Source of the DNA: Zeugodacus cucurbitae
Taxonomy: Eukaryota > Arthropoda > Insecta > Diptera > Tephritidae
Reading direction: 5' to 3'
Length of the DNA: 64,000 nucleotides
Assembly (NCBI RefSeq): GCF_028554725.1
Contig: NC_071671.1
Span: forward strand, 57,306,501 to 57,370,500
A program made the translations under genes and the position numbers. Within the stretch, counting starts at the first letter, position 1. Every line of letters starts with the position of its first letter. The notes under the pieces are model-generated. The model ran no database searches. It was given only the letters and a program-made list of their open reading frames with translations, and had not been told where the DNA came from. Below are positions 1-12,460 of the stretch, in pieces.

Positions 1-890
1 TCGCCTCAGGGTTCCAGGAACAGTCCCGAAAGAAATCAGTCTACTGCTAAACTTTTTGCGGGTAACAAATAAAGAGGACTACAAATTTTAACCCCGAAGG
101 ATATTTTATTTTAGTGGAGGCCTTTTTATTACAGAATTATACTAGGAGCTTTGCCACTGTACTCGTAAGTGGAAAGATAGATGTTGACCGGATCAGTCAT
201 GGAACCCTGCGCTTTGGTAGAGGTAACTAGACGGATTCCGCACTCTTAATTTTAATATATTTTTTGAAATTTTCTTGGAAAGGACGAAAGCTTTATAGTT
301 TAAAAAGCTGAAAGTGTAGTAATAGCCTCAGGGGTCTGATATCAATGAATTCCGACATTTAGTAAACTTATAGATACAAACAGGTGCAAAGAGTAGAGTT
401 AACCCCGAAATTGTCTATTTAAGACATCAGTTGCAATCAAATCGTGTAATTTGGTGATTTGGAAAGTTTAGTGCAATCAATTTCGTACTGTCTTTTGCCA
501 TATAAACAAACAATTTAAGTAGACTATTCAGCGTTTTCGGCGCTTTTATTTCATTACCATTGCCACTATTCACACCATGCCCGCAGGTGCTATGTAACGC
601 TCCAAACTTTAGACGAGCACAATTCCACACTTCAACAACAATAAAATGTTAATTGAAAAGAAAGTTTGAACGCTTTCCGCGCCTCAACGACTGGCAATCG
701 TAAAATTAATTGCCAAAATCAAATCACTTCAAAGCTCGTGAAAACGCCACGCTAATCTCATTTATCCGGTGAACTATGCGCACCCGCGGCTACTTAAATG
801 TACACACGTACTCGAGCGCATGCTTTACGATTGCCGAGGCGAGCGCGCGCACTTGACGGCTTCGGTACATATTTGGGGCATTCGGTCAAC
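1..890. other. Non-coding, presumed intronic sequence
   Basis: I see no convincing exon or mobile element here. The part from about 760 to 890 is unusually GC-rich and CpG-containing for this window (runs such as GAGCGCGCGC). It lies just downstream, on the minus strand, of the splice-like site at 896/897. It could be constrained sequence following a recursive splice site, or part of a conventional exon. Confidence 0.4.
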
Positions 891-935
891 ACTTACCTGC
901 AAAAATAGAGAACAAGAAAAATAAGATTAGTTAAC
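891..935 (-). promoter_or_regulatory. Candidate recursive splice site (ratchet point), minus strand
   Basis: Read on the minus strand, the sequence has CTAAT (a good fly branch site), then about 25 nt that are almost all pyrimidine, then TTTTTGCAG joined directly to GTAAGT. The junction is between 897 and 896. A strong 3' splice site abutting a consensus 5' splice site, with a zero-length exon between them, is the defining form of recursive splice sites in long Drosophila introns such as those of Ubx and kuzbanian. The minus-strand donor at 53505 is a candidate upstream partner. It could instead be an ordinary acceptor of an exon that happens to begin GTAAGT. Confidence 0.65.
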
Positions 936-2480
936 TGATATGAAAATAAAAAAGAGAAAAAATAAATAAAATTCCAGAGCTTTGCACAATTTAATTAAAT
1001 CATTGAAAGAACTTGAAGAAATCACTCAATATGTATATATATATATAAATAACGGATCTTGTAAGCGGCTATGTAGACATGTATACATATATCCATACGT
1101 GTATATAACCGCTTATTTGCATATCTAAACAGCCATATTTGCATGTAAGCACCTTGATATATGCTTCAAACAAGTCAGGGGCAAGCATTTTGCTACTCTT
1201 CCGCTTGCGCTGAGTAACCGACACTAACAACAACTTATCGCTTGAATTTACATTTCGATCAAATCACCTCAAACAACACCTTTGAAGAAAGTGCCAAGAT
1301 AAGGCGCCAAGTAGTGAATAGAGGGGGCTGGGGCAACAGAATTGCCGCTGCTTCGTTACAGCCGTTTGGGTGATTGCGAGCTTTTACTGTCATTACCGTT
1401 AGTTGCCGCATGCAAGTCAGTAGTTGGACCACTACTGGGGGCATGCAGCGATTTTTACATTTAGACATGAGTGTTGTTGTTGTTAATATATGTATCTATG
1501 CCACCATTGTTGTTGTCGTTGTTTGCCGCTGTGGTATGTGGCCGCGCTTAATGATGATCAATTTAATTGCTTCATTTGCACTTAATCAAAATTTGCGCTG
1601 GCAGTCGCATTTTGCTGCTGCTGTTGCTAGCATTATTGTTGTTGTTACTAACATTATTATTGTTGTTACTAACATTATTGTTGTTATTACTAAGATTATT
1701 GTTGTTGTTGCTATTAATATTGCTGCAATTGTTGTTATCTAGCCGGTTAAGTCGCGTTGTTGCAACACTTATTTTTTGTTATTTATGTTGCCCCACTGCT
1801 TTATGTTATGCAATTTGTTATGTTTGTTGGTGTAATCAATTCAACCGTTATGTTGCACTTGAATTTCGGTTTCAGGTTACCCAGCCGCTGCCAGCTGATC
1901 GTCGCCGCCGCCGATCGGCAATTTGATAATGTGCCTGAGTGGCGCTGATGGTGTGTGATAAACATTGTTGTTGCTACATTTGTTGTTGATATAGTAAAAA
2001 GCAACACACACTAAATTGCAGCGCAATCGCAAAAACAAGAGCAACAGCCAGCGCAATTTTATGCAATTTCGATGTTATCGCACATTGTTGATTTATAAGG
2101 CATTTTTCATTGCCATCTCACAAAATATGTGAAAAATTGCTGGAATTTTTCAAGTGAAGTGTACTCGTATTTACTCGTTTCGGTATGCGAAGGAATGTGT
2201 AGCGCTTGTGAAGAAAAAAAAATACAAAAAACAGCAGCAACAATTTGATTTTGAAATTTATTCGAATTGCTGGCGGTAATTGGTGGACGTTGTATATGCA
2301 ATCGGTCAACAATTCAGGAGTTCATCATAAAATTAAATATAAATAATAATATTTTTTCATATAAGTAACCTAAGTACTACTTCGAATATTTTTATACTAC
2401 CGTCATGTGAGGTTTATTCTTTCCAAGTAATCGAAAGCTTTAAAAAATAACCAGCCTCACAAAAAAAAAAAAAAAAAAAA
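936..2480. other. AT-rich non-coding with a TTG-rich minisatellite
   Basis: No gene is recognised. From about 1615 to 1735 the unit ACTAACATTATTGTTGTT recurs with variation several times, giving a degenerate 18-27 bp minisatellite within a run of TTG trinucleotides. The Leu/Val-rich reading frames through it come from the repeat and are not evidence of a protein. Confidence 0.5.
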
Positions 2481-2880
2481 TTATGACCTCGGGGTCTTAA
2501 TCAGCGACCCCGAAAACCCCCCGACTGACGAGATTCAAGCAGTTCCGCTGAATTTTTAAAAATTCCGTCATATTGGATCTGCCATTTTGAATTTTGAAAA
2601 ACCGACAACGGATTCGTAAGCCGTGACCAAGAAAATCCCCGAGAGCGAGTTTCAAATGTATCTGATGAATTTTAAAAATCGCTATTTGCCATATTGGTTT
2701 TCTGGGCTTATGTCAAAATCCATATCTGATGGATTTAAATATGATATGGTTCACATAGATCCACTGGTCATAACAAAAAAATTTTTTTGTGTGGCTGTGT
2801 TATCAAGCTTCTTCCCTGAATGTTATTATTTTGACGGAATAGTCTTGGAACACCTTCACTGTTTTATTTCAGAGTTTAAC
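2480..2880. repeat. Dispersed non-coding repeat with internal duplication
   Basis: After an A-tract of about 20 bp, the phrases 'GCGACCCCGAAAAC', 'CGAGATTCAAGCAG' and 'CATATTGG' appear. A second diverged pass follows at about 2635-2700 (CCCCGAGAGCGAGTTTCAA, CATATTGG). This looks like two diverged copies of a unit of roughly 130 bp. The style is that of the non-coding repeats seen repeatedly in insect genomes, but the family is not identified and the ends are not defined. Confidence 0.4.
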
Positions 2881-3139
2881 TAACTACAAAACTCATCCAA
2901 ATATAGTTGTAACTTTGTACAGTAATTTGGATTATAACAACGCACAAGAAAAATATTTAGTCTGCCTGTAATATGGACCCTTTCATAATACCGGTTATTG
3001 TTTTTGTAACAACATAAAATATTTTCGACTGTTTTACGAGGCGACTAAATTCAAACCCATTTCAAGTACCTAACCATACTTTCTTTGAAACGCTTCAACA
3101 TATTGGTTCCCGACGTCGCTTCTGGACAATTTTAACTTA

Positions 3140-3332
3140 GGCTCAACCCACACCAGATTAGTCAAGACGTCCTTTTTTGTCTAATACGATATAATATGAT
3201 ATTGATATGCGACAACCCACACCGAACAAGACGAGACAAAAATGCATGTTCGCTTGGTTTGTGTTAGAGAAAAAATCGTTTTTGTGTCTTATTAGTCAAA
3301 GACATTTTGACTAATCCGGTGTGGGTTGAGCC
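3140..3332. mobile_element. 193-bp Harbinger/Tourist-like MITE
   Basis: Both ends carry GGCTCAACCCACACC followed by (A/G)GATTAGTCAA as inverted repeats of about 27 bp with one mismatch. TTA stands directly outside each end (3137-3139 and 3333-3335). A 3-bp TTA duplication with GG-initial termini is characteristic of PIF/Harbinger-type elements. There is no coding capacity. An internal copy of the terminal motif, CAACCCACACCG, occurs at 3213-3224. Confidence 0.75.
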
Positions 3333-3335
3333 TTA

Positions 3336-4560
3336 TACATTCTCTGATGCCTCAGCGTTCTCCTCTTTATTGAAACATTATCATAGAAATTAAACTTTTT
3401 AAAAATATTAAGCAACCTCACATAAACCTCGGATGTGTTTTCTAATGATAAAATTTTTCTTGCCAGAAATATAATCGAAGGTTCAACTTTGCCCTTTCTT
3501 AAATGTGAACACTCATCTGTTAGAATTTATGAAAAATGGGAATGATTTTTAAAATAAATATATATATTTTTTGCAACTAGTTATAATACTTAAATACTCT
3601 AAATACTTCGATAAAAAGATACAAAGATATATCAAATAGATAACCACAAAACTATTAAACCTAAATGTAATGGGATTGGCACACACGCCGCACATCATTC
3701 TGCAACACGAAAGTAATGAAATAGGCTTGGCAAGTGTTAAAACACACTAGCATAGTTTACCAACAACGAAACCGAAACGAAGACACGTTCCGGGAGCGAA
3801 CAAGATTTATTGATATTAGAAACTTATATTACTTAACAGTTAACAAAATAAGAGGAGCAGTTGTTGAGATAAAGATTTGGTAATCAAGCAGGCTTACAAG
3901 TAAAAGCTTTGCTTTGCAACGCATAGACGCGCACCCTGACAGTTGACGAATGACTACAAGTTCGACGGCGTGTTGAGCCACATAATTTTGGTAGACGCTT
4001 AGTTTCGGTTGTAAAATGTGAAATGTAAAAATTGAAAGTATACATAAATAAATTGAATTAGTTTGGAAATGATAAAACAAAAAAAAAAAAAATAAACAAA
4101 GAAAGCAATTTGTGTGGAAATAAATCAGATAGTTGAGCTGGCGAGGCACGCATGCGCATGCGTGTCTGGGACACGTTTGGCTCATTTGTGGCACTTTTAG
4201 TTATATTTTAGGTGTTTTTGAGGTTTTTTTGAATTTTTTTTTGTAGTCTGTGGTTTCTAACCTGCATTTTGAGCTATTACAGCATTAACAGGGTGTTGCG
4301 TAATGTTTTTTTTCTTTTGAGATAGACAACAGTAACAAACAACAAGTGGTGGCTTAATTTGTTCGCTTACAGCTTCTTGTCTCATTATGAAATACTATAA
4401 ATACGTAATAACAATATTTCAACGAAAATATTGAGAAACAGTGAAGATAAAAAAATATATACAACATAAAGAAACATATATAAGTAAACAAAAAAATAAT
4501 AAATAAACAAAAAAATTCAAGAAAATATAATGAAAATAAAAATTAATAGTTCAATAATAT
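3336..4560. other. Non-coding, no element recognised
   Basis: Ordinary AT-rich sequence with short A-tracts. The minus-strand frame at 3829-4194 is Phe/Leu-rich, has no recognisable domain, and is not supported as a gene. Confidence 0.4.
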
Positions 4561-4566
4561 AAAAAC

Positions 4567-5318
4567 AATAAAATAAAAATAAATAAAAAAATAAAATAAA
4601 GTAAAATAAAATAAAATAAAAATAAAATATAATAAAAATAAAATAAGGTAAAATAAAATAAAATAAAAATAAAAATAAAAATAAAATAAAATAAAATGAA
4701 AATAAAATTAAAAATAAAATAAAATAAAATAAAATAATATAAAATAAAAATAAAATTAAATTAAATTAAATAAAGTAAAATAAAATAAAATAAAATAAAA
4801 ATAAAATAAAATTAAATTAAATTAAATAAAAATAAAAATAAAATAAAATTAAATTAAATTAAATAAAACAAAATAAAATAAAAATAAAATAAAATAAAAA
4901 TAAAATAAAAATAAAATAAAATAAAAATAAAATAAAATAAAATAAAAATAAAATAAAATAAAATAAAAATAAAATTAAATAAAATAAAATAAAAATAAAA
5001 TAAATTAAAATAAAATAAAATAAAATAAAATAAAATAAAATAAAATAAAATAAAAATAAAATAAAATAGAAATAACATAAAATAAAATAAAGTAAAATAA
5101 ATTAAAATAAAAATAAAATAAGGTAAAATAAAATAAAATAAAAATAAAATAAAATAAAATAAAAATAAAATAAAATAAAAATAAAATTAAATAAAAGTAA
5201 AATTAAAAAAATAAAATTTAAAAAATAAATAAATTAAAATAAAATAAAATAAAATAAAATAATTTAAAATAAAGTAAAATAAAATATAATAAAAAATAAA
5301 ATAAATACAAATAAAACA

Positions 5319-5340
<22 letters not shown>
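4567..5340. repeat. (AAAAT)n/(AAAAAT)n simple-sequence array
   Basis: Nearly 800 bp consists of AAAAT pentamers with interspersed AAAAAT hexamers and AAATT variants. The array is degenerate compared with the cleaner one near 48.8 kb. Long open frames through it (Ile-Leu-Phe-Tyr repeats) are artefacts of the unit. Confidence 0.95.
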
Positions 5341-5344
<4 letters not shown>

Positions 5345-5349
<5 letters not shown>

Positions 5350-8300
5350 TTTTAACAACTAATATAAAAAAATTAGAGAAAACTAAATTATACATTTAAA
5401 AAATACAATTATTGTTTGAAAAAAATAATATAAAAACAAATAAAAATAAAATAATCCAATAATAAAAATATTTTAATTTAAAATTTAAAAAATAAAAAAC
5501 AACAACAAAAAACATAACACCGTAACTGATAACGAAAGAGCGCAGCGTGTCTCAATTTGAAGCAAAAATAAATAATTAAAAATAAAAAATAAAAAAACAA
5601 AAAATACAACAACAAAAAATTATGAAATGTTGCACGTTTTCTTGTGTTTAGCGCATTCAATTAGCGCCACAGGTAATTAAAGTGCGCGCACGCATGCGTG
5701 GGCCGTACTACACGACCAAACTCACTGCCTGCCTTTTACACTAAAATTAGAGTTTCTCTCAGCGCTTAACAAACAATTTCACCAGTGTTGTTTTTGCAAT
5801 TTGTTGTTGTAGTTACTGCATTATGTAGCACTGTAGCCTGCGCTCACCTGCTGCTACGCATGCGCAGTTTATTGATTAGTGTCGGTCGGTAATTAGCATT
5901 CGATTTCTGGTTCGTTTATTGACTCTTCGCTTTGCATTCGTTGTTTTTGTGTTTTTTTTTGCGTTTAAAATTTCTTTCTCACTGCATTTGCAGCTGAAGC
6001 TGTTAAAAGTCAGACGACCGTAAAATATTTGTGTTGTTGTTTTTGTGCCACTAATTGCTTAGCGGGCGCATATAAATAGCGCTACATGGCTGATTATATG
6101 CATTTACTCGTACAAATGTAAATTCACACACATAAAGATCATGCAAGTATTTGTTGGACTTGTGTGAAAGTGCAGTTTGTCTCCCTTTTTGGTTGAGGAA
6201 AAATAAAATGAAAACTAAAATATTATGCAAACATAAAAAAGTAATACCTTTTTGTTTGGAAAGTTATTATGTAACGAAATATAAGATTTGACTGTTTTAC
6301 GCTAAATTCGAAATGCTCTTAAGCAAATTGACTTTGTATTAAGTAACTTTTTAATGTGGTTAGCAAGTGTTACTTGGAATATGTCAATACAAAATATATA
6401 CTACTATACTTCAGACATTTTTTTAGCGGCATAACACTTTAATTTTTACTTGTAAGGGAATTTGAGTGCACTTTCGTAATTCTGTGACAAGTGAGCTCAT
6501 TAGCTTAATGAGCTAGTACATCTAGCAACTGTCACCAAGAATCTTTTATAAATAGACCCAAGGGTAAGGGATGACCCTTTTGATAAATAGTCCAGTTCTG
6601 ATCTGAAAATAAATTCCTAAAGCTTGGCTACATAGTAAATCCCACTCATGTTGCATAGAGCACCTGTCGAATCTCAGTTAATTGTTTGTTCTCGCTGTAA
6701 CAGTATACAATTTTTTTCTTCCTTCTAATTTTAGGACCCACCGCTGAGATGATCCAATATAAAGCCAGTCTACTACTGTTACCAGGATTTGAGTAAGATT
6801 TGAACTGATCTGGAATCATGAAATCGTATTCACATTGTCTTGATAAGTTCCATATTCTAAAAGGAACTAACAGGAACCCTGTAACTGCTGTTATAGTTTA
6901 GTGAGATACTACTAAGGTAATAGACTTGGACCGAATACAAATCTTGCTTCTTACGGTAGCGACAACCCGGCTATTATGAAGAATGGGCAGAAACCGTTCT
7001 ATCCCGAAATTAATGGGAATATAAGTACGAAGTACTATAAGTAGCAGGGTACGAAGTGTTCCTCTTAACTAAGAATCTGATCTCTTTTGTGTAATGAATG
7101 GACAGTCAGTAGGCTGAGTTACGAAAGGGATTTTTCATTTGAATTAAAAAAAGAAACTGTTGAAAAAACTGTTTCGAGAGACGACGAAACATATTATATC
7201 ATTATCTAATCATATATTTTATTAGATACGAATCTCCTTCTTCAAACGTGGTTAATAATTTTCGTAAAAGAGAAGATGTTATAGGAATTAAGTCAAGATA
7301 ATGTTAAGAGAGTTCAAGTTAAGCAAAGGGGTAGTCTCGTTGCCTTGAAAAGTGTTCTTTTTGGTCAAAGCACCACTATTATATATGAAATCAAGGGTCA
7401 AACCTCGAGTTCTAACCCCATATTTGGTTTGTATTATTAGTTTTTTACCTGATGTTTCGAGGAAAAATATTTAATATTATAAAACTCAAGGAAGAAGGTA
7501 TGTTAAAGAAAAATCCGATTAATGTAAAATTCGAAGATATTAACCTCCCGTATTTGCGATCAGAAATGAATTGCTCGAAAAAATAAAAATCTAATTATCG
7601 GACATTAAACCCACACATTTATTTTTTCCAGCTCCATCTGAACCTCTCATGTACATATATTTTTGCCAAGTAGTTTGTAACGCTTTGTGAGCAATTTTCA
7701 GAAATGAGAAACCATTTCTTTGCTGTGTTTACTCTTCTTAATTGATTTTAGCTTTTGGACTAGGATATAAACTTTCGCAATGTCTTAACGCTGTCACATG
7801 TACAATTACGACCGCGAAGCAGAATGAAATTTTAATGAATTGTCGTAAAATCACTCAATTCTGTTAAGTGTCATGTAAAGTGCAACGTACCGTAAATGGT
7901 TGTTAAACGAGTGGACCATGAAGTGAAACCTACGTTTGGAAAGCTTACTTCCGTAAGTAAATGTAATTATAAAAGCTATAGATGTATACACTTTTGGATG
8001 GACATATGTGTTTAAAGCGTCTTTGTTTTGAACTAAGCAACAATGTTAATGAACGGTAATGCATAAAATAATGCTAAAAATTATTATAATTACTTAACAG
8101 CAAGCAGAGGTATACATAATTTAGATTTGTGAGCTATAGCAGCGAGTTCGTAACTTAAAGAGAGAGCTGAGAAGGCAGCAGAGAGCCGAAAAAGCGCATG
8201 TGCACAATCTCAGCAAAGTGCTAAATGCCAGAGCGTGATCTTATAATTAATAAATTCCCATACACCAACTACAAAAGTGCAATGATTGCACAATTTAAAA

Positions 8301-9035
8301 GAAAAAATTAAGAAAAACAACAAAAAATATGAAAAACCAACAAAAAACTGTGAAGAAACAACTAACGTGTTGCAAGCTGGCGTTGGAGCTTGTTGTTGCA
8401 CGGCATGGCGCTGCACTGCTAAACGCTTAAAACTAATCACAAGCGCTAACAGTATGCTAAATAAGTATGAATACCCTCAAAAAGTATCACTGCATATGTA
8501 AGTCCCAGAGCCGTATTTATAAAAGAAGATTGTTGTTGTTGGTTATTAGAATGCGCACTTGTTGCACTCGCTGAGTGAACAGGTTATGTTTTCTTGTTGC
8601 GACCTGCTCAAACGCTTGTAGCTACTTGAGATTTGTGTAGTAGGCACATCCGTTGCAGTCACAAACATCTCGAACGGACACACACTAGAGAAGTACGTGA
8701 GTGCCTATCAACCCTGATCATGATCAGCACATTAGTGTCCCGTGATCGTCGATCATGCCGTCGGCTATTGTGAGTGGAAAAAAACATGCTAGTGGTTATT
8801 ACTTGACAGTGGTTGTGACTTAGGAAGAAGAAGTTGTGGCGAGTTCGTGTTTCTAGGGAGATCCAGAAATGTGAAGCTTACGATCAAAGCAAGAGGGGCC
8901 TCAACCAGAATCCATCAATTAAATCCAGATTCCCTTGGATGTACGGATCGAATATTACTATATATTCAGATCTTGGTTAATAACTCAGCACCCTGCCATA
9001 GTTTTGACTCATAGGGTTTATCACAAGCAAAATTA
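5345..9035. other. Non-coding; patch with palindrome near 8.7 kb
   Basis: No element or exon could be supported. The part from 8560 to 8790 is less AT-rich and contains the perfect 14-bp palindrome CTGATCATGATCAG (8714-8727), further GATC-rich half-sites, and ATGCCGTCGGCTATT followed by GTGAGT. It might be a 5' exon or regulatory patch, but nothing independent confirms this. Confidence 0.35.
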
Positions 9036-9039
9036 CTCT

Positions 9040-10050
9040 TTTAAGAGTGATTTGGGTCGCTCTACCAACTAGTTTGTGATCTAAATTAACGAGTCTTTAG
9101 TACAGTTCGACGGTTCAAAGGTCCTTCGGACTATAATTTTATCAAAAGTATGAAGGAATAGGAAGTCTCTATGATCATCAGTTTAAAATACTGGTTTTCG
9201 ACATTTTGTAGACAGAGACGGAACTTGTTAACATTGAGCTCTAGTATCACTAGGATAGCGGAATCGTCAAAAACTGCAAAACTGATGAGCTCACGATAAA
9301 AGGCCCCTGAGTTCCTATTATGCCAAACTGGGAACAAGCCGAGGCGCCGTTGTCCTCCTGAATTTTTAGCAGTGGATCAATGGACCTTGCGCGAGTTATG
9401 TAAACGCTGGTTAACACGAGAACCTGCCCGGTTGGGAAATCGGTTTGACCTGAATTGGAAAGAGGAGAGTGGCTGATTAATTTCTCTTAAGAAGGCTTTG
9501 ATGAGATAATTAATCCTCACGGTCGCAAGCTGTCATAGCAGTCCTCCGTTGGGGAAGGCGATGTGGAAACAGCAAGTCATTTCCTCCTTCACTGCTCAGT
9601 GTTCGCAAGACTGAGATCAACCTTTTGATCTTTGGCGAACCAAGCGATCTGGCTGGAATGGACATTAGCCGATATTGTGATTGGCTCAAAGCGTTTCTGC
9701 GAAAAACTATGGAAGAAAGAAAAGTAGCCTCGCTCCCTTTTCCGTATGCAAATGGAACCTACTAGGTGGACGCATCAGATCCTTTCCAGCGCGTCAAAGT
9801 AATAAAATCTGTTTTTGGTGATCGTCGCGCCCCCGGTGATCGCGACCAAAAAGTTTGCGATCCAAACTTGGGAGTCTTTTTGGCATCATAATGACTCGGC
9901 GTCTTTAACTGTCCAAGTGGGATACTGGTCGCAGACAGGGTCAGCCTCTGAACCTAACCTGACCACAAGGATGCCATTAGGCATGATAATTTCAGGTCTC
10001 TTTGTTCAACCTCGACAATGTTTAGTTCCATTATGGCGACGCTTGAAGTT
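9040..10050 (+). pseudogene. Decayed 3' part of an RNase H-bearing non-LTR retrotransposon
   Basis: Frames interrupted by stops and frameshifts still spell fragments typical of the C-terminal half of such elements. VQFDGSK near 9100 corresponds to the first Asp of the RNase H domain (usually TDGSK). A later stretch reads DQWTLRELCKRWL at about 9370-9415. GDVETASHFLLHCSVFARLR at 9559-9618 is the terminal His/Cys knuckle region, followed by IVIGSKRFCEKLW. The 3' UTR probably reaches about 10050, but no tail or target duplication is visible. The clade (Jockey, LOA or R1 type) cannot be fixed. It is dead. Confidence 0.65.
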
Positions 10051-12075
10051 CGGAAGGGAGAATTTGGAGATTCGGTTATCCTAAGACGATATATTCTCTG
10101 ATCTCTCAAAATTGTGTACTACTAACCAACTTTAATCGTCTAATTTCTCTGAGAGAACTTTCGGAACAGAATAAGCCGAACTGAGTTCTTCAAAATCATT
10201 TGTTTTCTACCATTTTGATTCGGTCCCCCTATAAAGTATTTTATAAGTGTATTTTAAAGCATTTTTGCCACAAAACATACCACTGTATGCGTTGCATTTG
10301 TTGCCACATCAACTGTTTGGTGGCCCGCCATTCAACATGCTAGTTGAAGCCTTATCAAAACGTGCACTTTAATGTTATTTTGCACATATTTCTTAACTTT
10401 ATTATTATTATGATTATGAGTTTTTTAGTTTCGTGCTGCACACAACATAGCCATTGAACACATTCAAAATGCAATCAAGACGCCGACGTGGCAGCGACAC
10501 CGACTGCAACTGCAAACACACATGTATGCATGTATGTGAGTGGAGATAACACAAAGAAATAGTAAACAATATTTAGAAAGATTTGCATGCGGACCATAGA
10601 AGGTGCGTTCGCGGTGTTGCAAGTCGTTTGTTGCGCATAAATTTTGCCAACACTTCAGCGAAACAGGATTCATGCAACATACATATGTACATACGCTTGC
10701 TTTGTTGTTGTTGTGCGTGGTGGCAACAGGTGCATGGCAGTGTTGTTGTTGTTATTGTTGCTATGCGAATTGTTCCTGTTGTCGTTGCTGGTTATCAACA
10801 ACAGTTCGCATGAGTGGTTTGCCGGTTGATGTCATTGCGTTGCTATTGCTGTCGTTGTTGTTATTATTGTTGTATATGCAAATTCGCTTTGCAAAAAAAA
10901 TAAAAAAAATTCAACAAAAATGCATTTTATTTGCCTGCTGCAGCCGGTTGTTGCCACATTTTTGTTGCTGTTGTCATTGTTGTTGTTGCTGTTGATTGGC
11001 TTACAGATTTTTCTGTATATTTGTATGTGCGCTCACATAAATGACCATTAAACGGTTATCCGTTTTTAAGTGTTAGTGTCTTCATTGTATATTTGCTCAT
11101 CCGCAAACACGCACACACACAATCACTCCCATCCACATGCTGGTTTTAGTGGCACTTAGGTGTTGTATATGTGTGCATACAACCGTTATAATTGAAATTC
11201 TGCTGCGATGCTGCTGTTCTTTTTCGCCTTCTTTTTTACATCCTCAATTCTGTGGCTGCTCAGCAACAGCTCGAGGCAAACTTCTTTACTGCTCTGGCAG
11301 ACTTGCCTTACACAGTCAGTATATAATAGGCGTCTGGCGACAGGAACACTGTTGCCGTAATGTTGTCAGATACTTGGATTAGCATATTCTTTGGCTTATA
11401 TATGGAATTTTCTGTAAAATCTACTTCACAGTCTGGAGTACCCCTTCTTCTGATAAAGCCACTGCATTGAATTTCTTGTATTAAAAATAAACCGTTATTT
11501 ACCACTCACTATTGATTTTACCAGTCTTTAGTATAAAGTCTTGTAATTATAATTATGGTCATAAAATATAAATTTATACATATAGTGTATTGAAGCAATT
11601 ACTTGGCGAGGCCAACATTGTTTTGTAACGGTAACTGTTCTGTTATGTTCCATAAAAGCGTGCAAATCAAGCAAAGACAGAAAACAATATGCCATTTTGA
11701 GAGGTTCATGCATCTATCAAGCGTATTGAAAGTTTCAAAAGGTCTTATGATTTGAGGTTAAATAAATATTTCCCCACATTTCTTTGAAGTGAACTGAAGG
11801 TTAATTATCCTTAAGTTAGAATTAATGTTTGGAAATCAACTGTCATAAATTCTTACAGTTGTCTTCTTTACGGTGTTGAATTATCTTTTAAAAAAATTGT
11901 ATGGTAAAATCACTCTGAGATAACAAGTTGGGTTAGGTTACAAGGGATAGATCTATGCAGGGGTGCTCACTTAAACACCTTCATGTGTACTTTGTGGCAC
12001 ACAAATACTCCCAACAGATCGCCAAGACCCTCATGATTCGACAAAACGCTTGACCTCTATTACAAAGTTCTTAAG
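10051..12075. other. Non-coding with CAA/TTG trinucleotide runs
   Basis: The 10690-10995 part is rich in TTG/TGC triplets and produces Cys/Leu/Val-rich frames without domain character. No element ends or exons are recognised. Confidence 0.4.
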
Positions 12076-12079
12076 TTGA

Positions 12080-12460
12080 CCAATGTCGATTCCAGTCATT
12101 TCGCTGGGGTCGCCGAAGGTGGTACTACCTTAGTCAAGCGAATGTTAGACATTGACGGAGGAAGAAGGTCCACTATACAGTTTCCTGCGATTCCGCAATG
12201 AACGGGTAACCACACAAGTTGAAATTCAAAGTAGTTCGTAACTACTGATAAGGATGTTGGACACTCCTTAACTAACTTAGAGCGAACTGTCATCAAATCC
12301 AAGGCCAGTACTACCGCCCTGCTGTCGGAGTGAATACACACTACCTTTCTAAAGGTAGCCACACTACGGGGCATTAATGTCTACTACTACCTTAGTGGCA
12401 GCCACCTCTGCCTGAAAGACGCTACAAAGGTTTGACAGCCGAAAACTGGAGTTGATTTAG
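12080..12460 (-). pseudogene. RNase H domain fragment of a non-LTR retrotransposon
   Basis: On the minus strand FQAEVAATK (carrying the RNase H Glu) is followed, after a frameshift, by IHSDSRAVVLALD (second Asp) and VWLPVHCGIAGN. This is the normal order of an RNase H domain in I/Jockey-superfamily non-LTR elements; the usual form of the last motif is VPGHxGIxGN. The downstream Asp region is degraded. It lies opposite in orientation to the remnant at 9.0-10.1 kb, so the two are separate insertions or have been rearranged. Confidence 0.75.

Noticed and set aside
4854..5078. Long minus-strand frames of repeated Ile-Leu-Phe-Tyr through the AAAAT array
   Set aside because: They follow solely from the AAAAT unit, which has no stop in these frames; the same happens at 48759-49138.
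5840..5860. Minus-strand GCAGCAG|GTGAGC
   Set aside because: Upstream tract is purine/GC-rich, so it is not acceptor-like.
8714..8727. Perfect palindrome CTGATCATGATCAG
   Set aside because: Single occurrence with no repeated arrangement; a protein-binding role cannot be argued from sequence alone.
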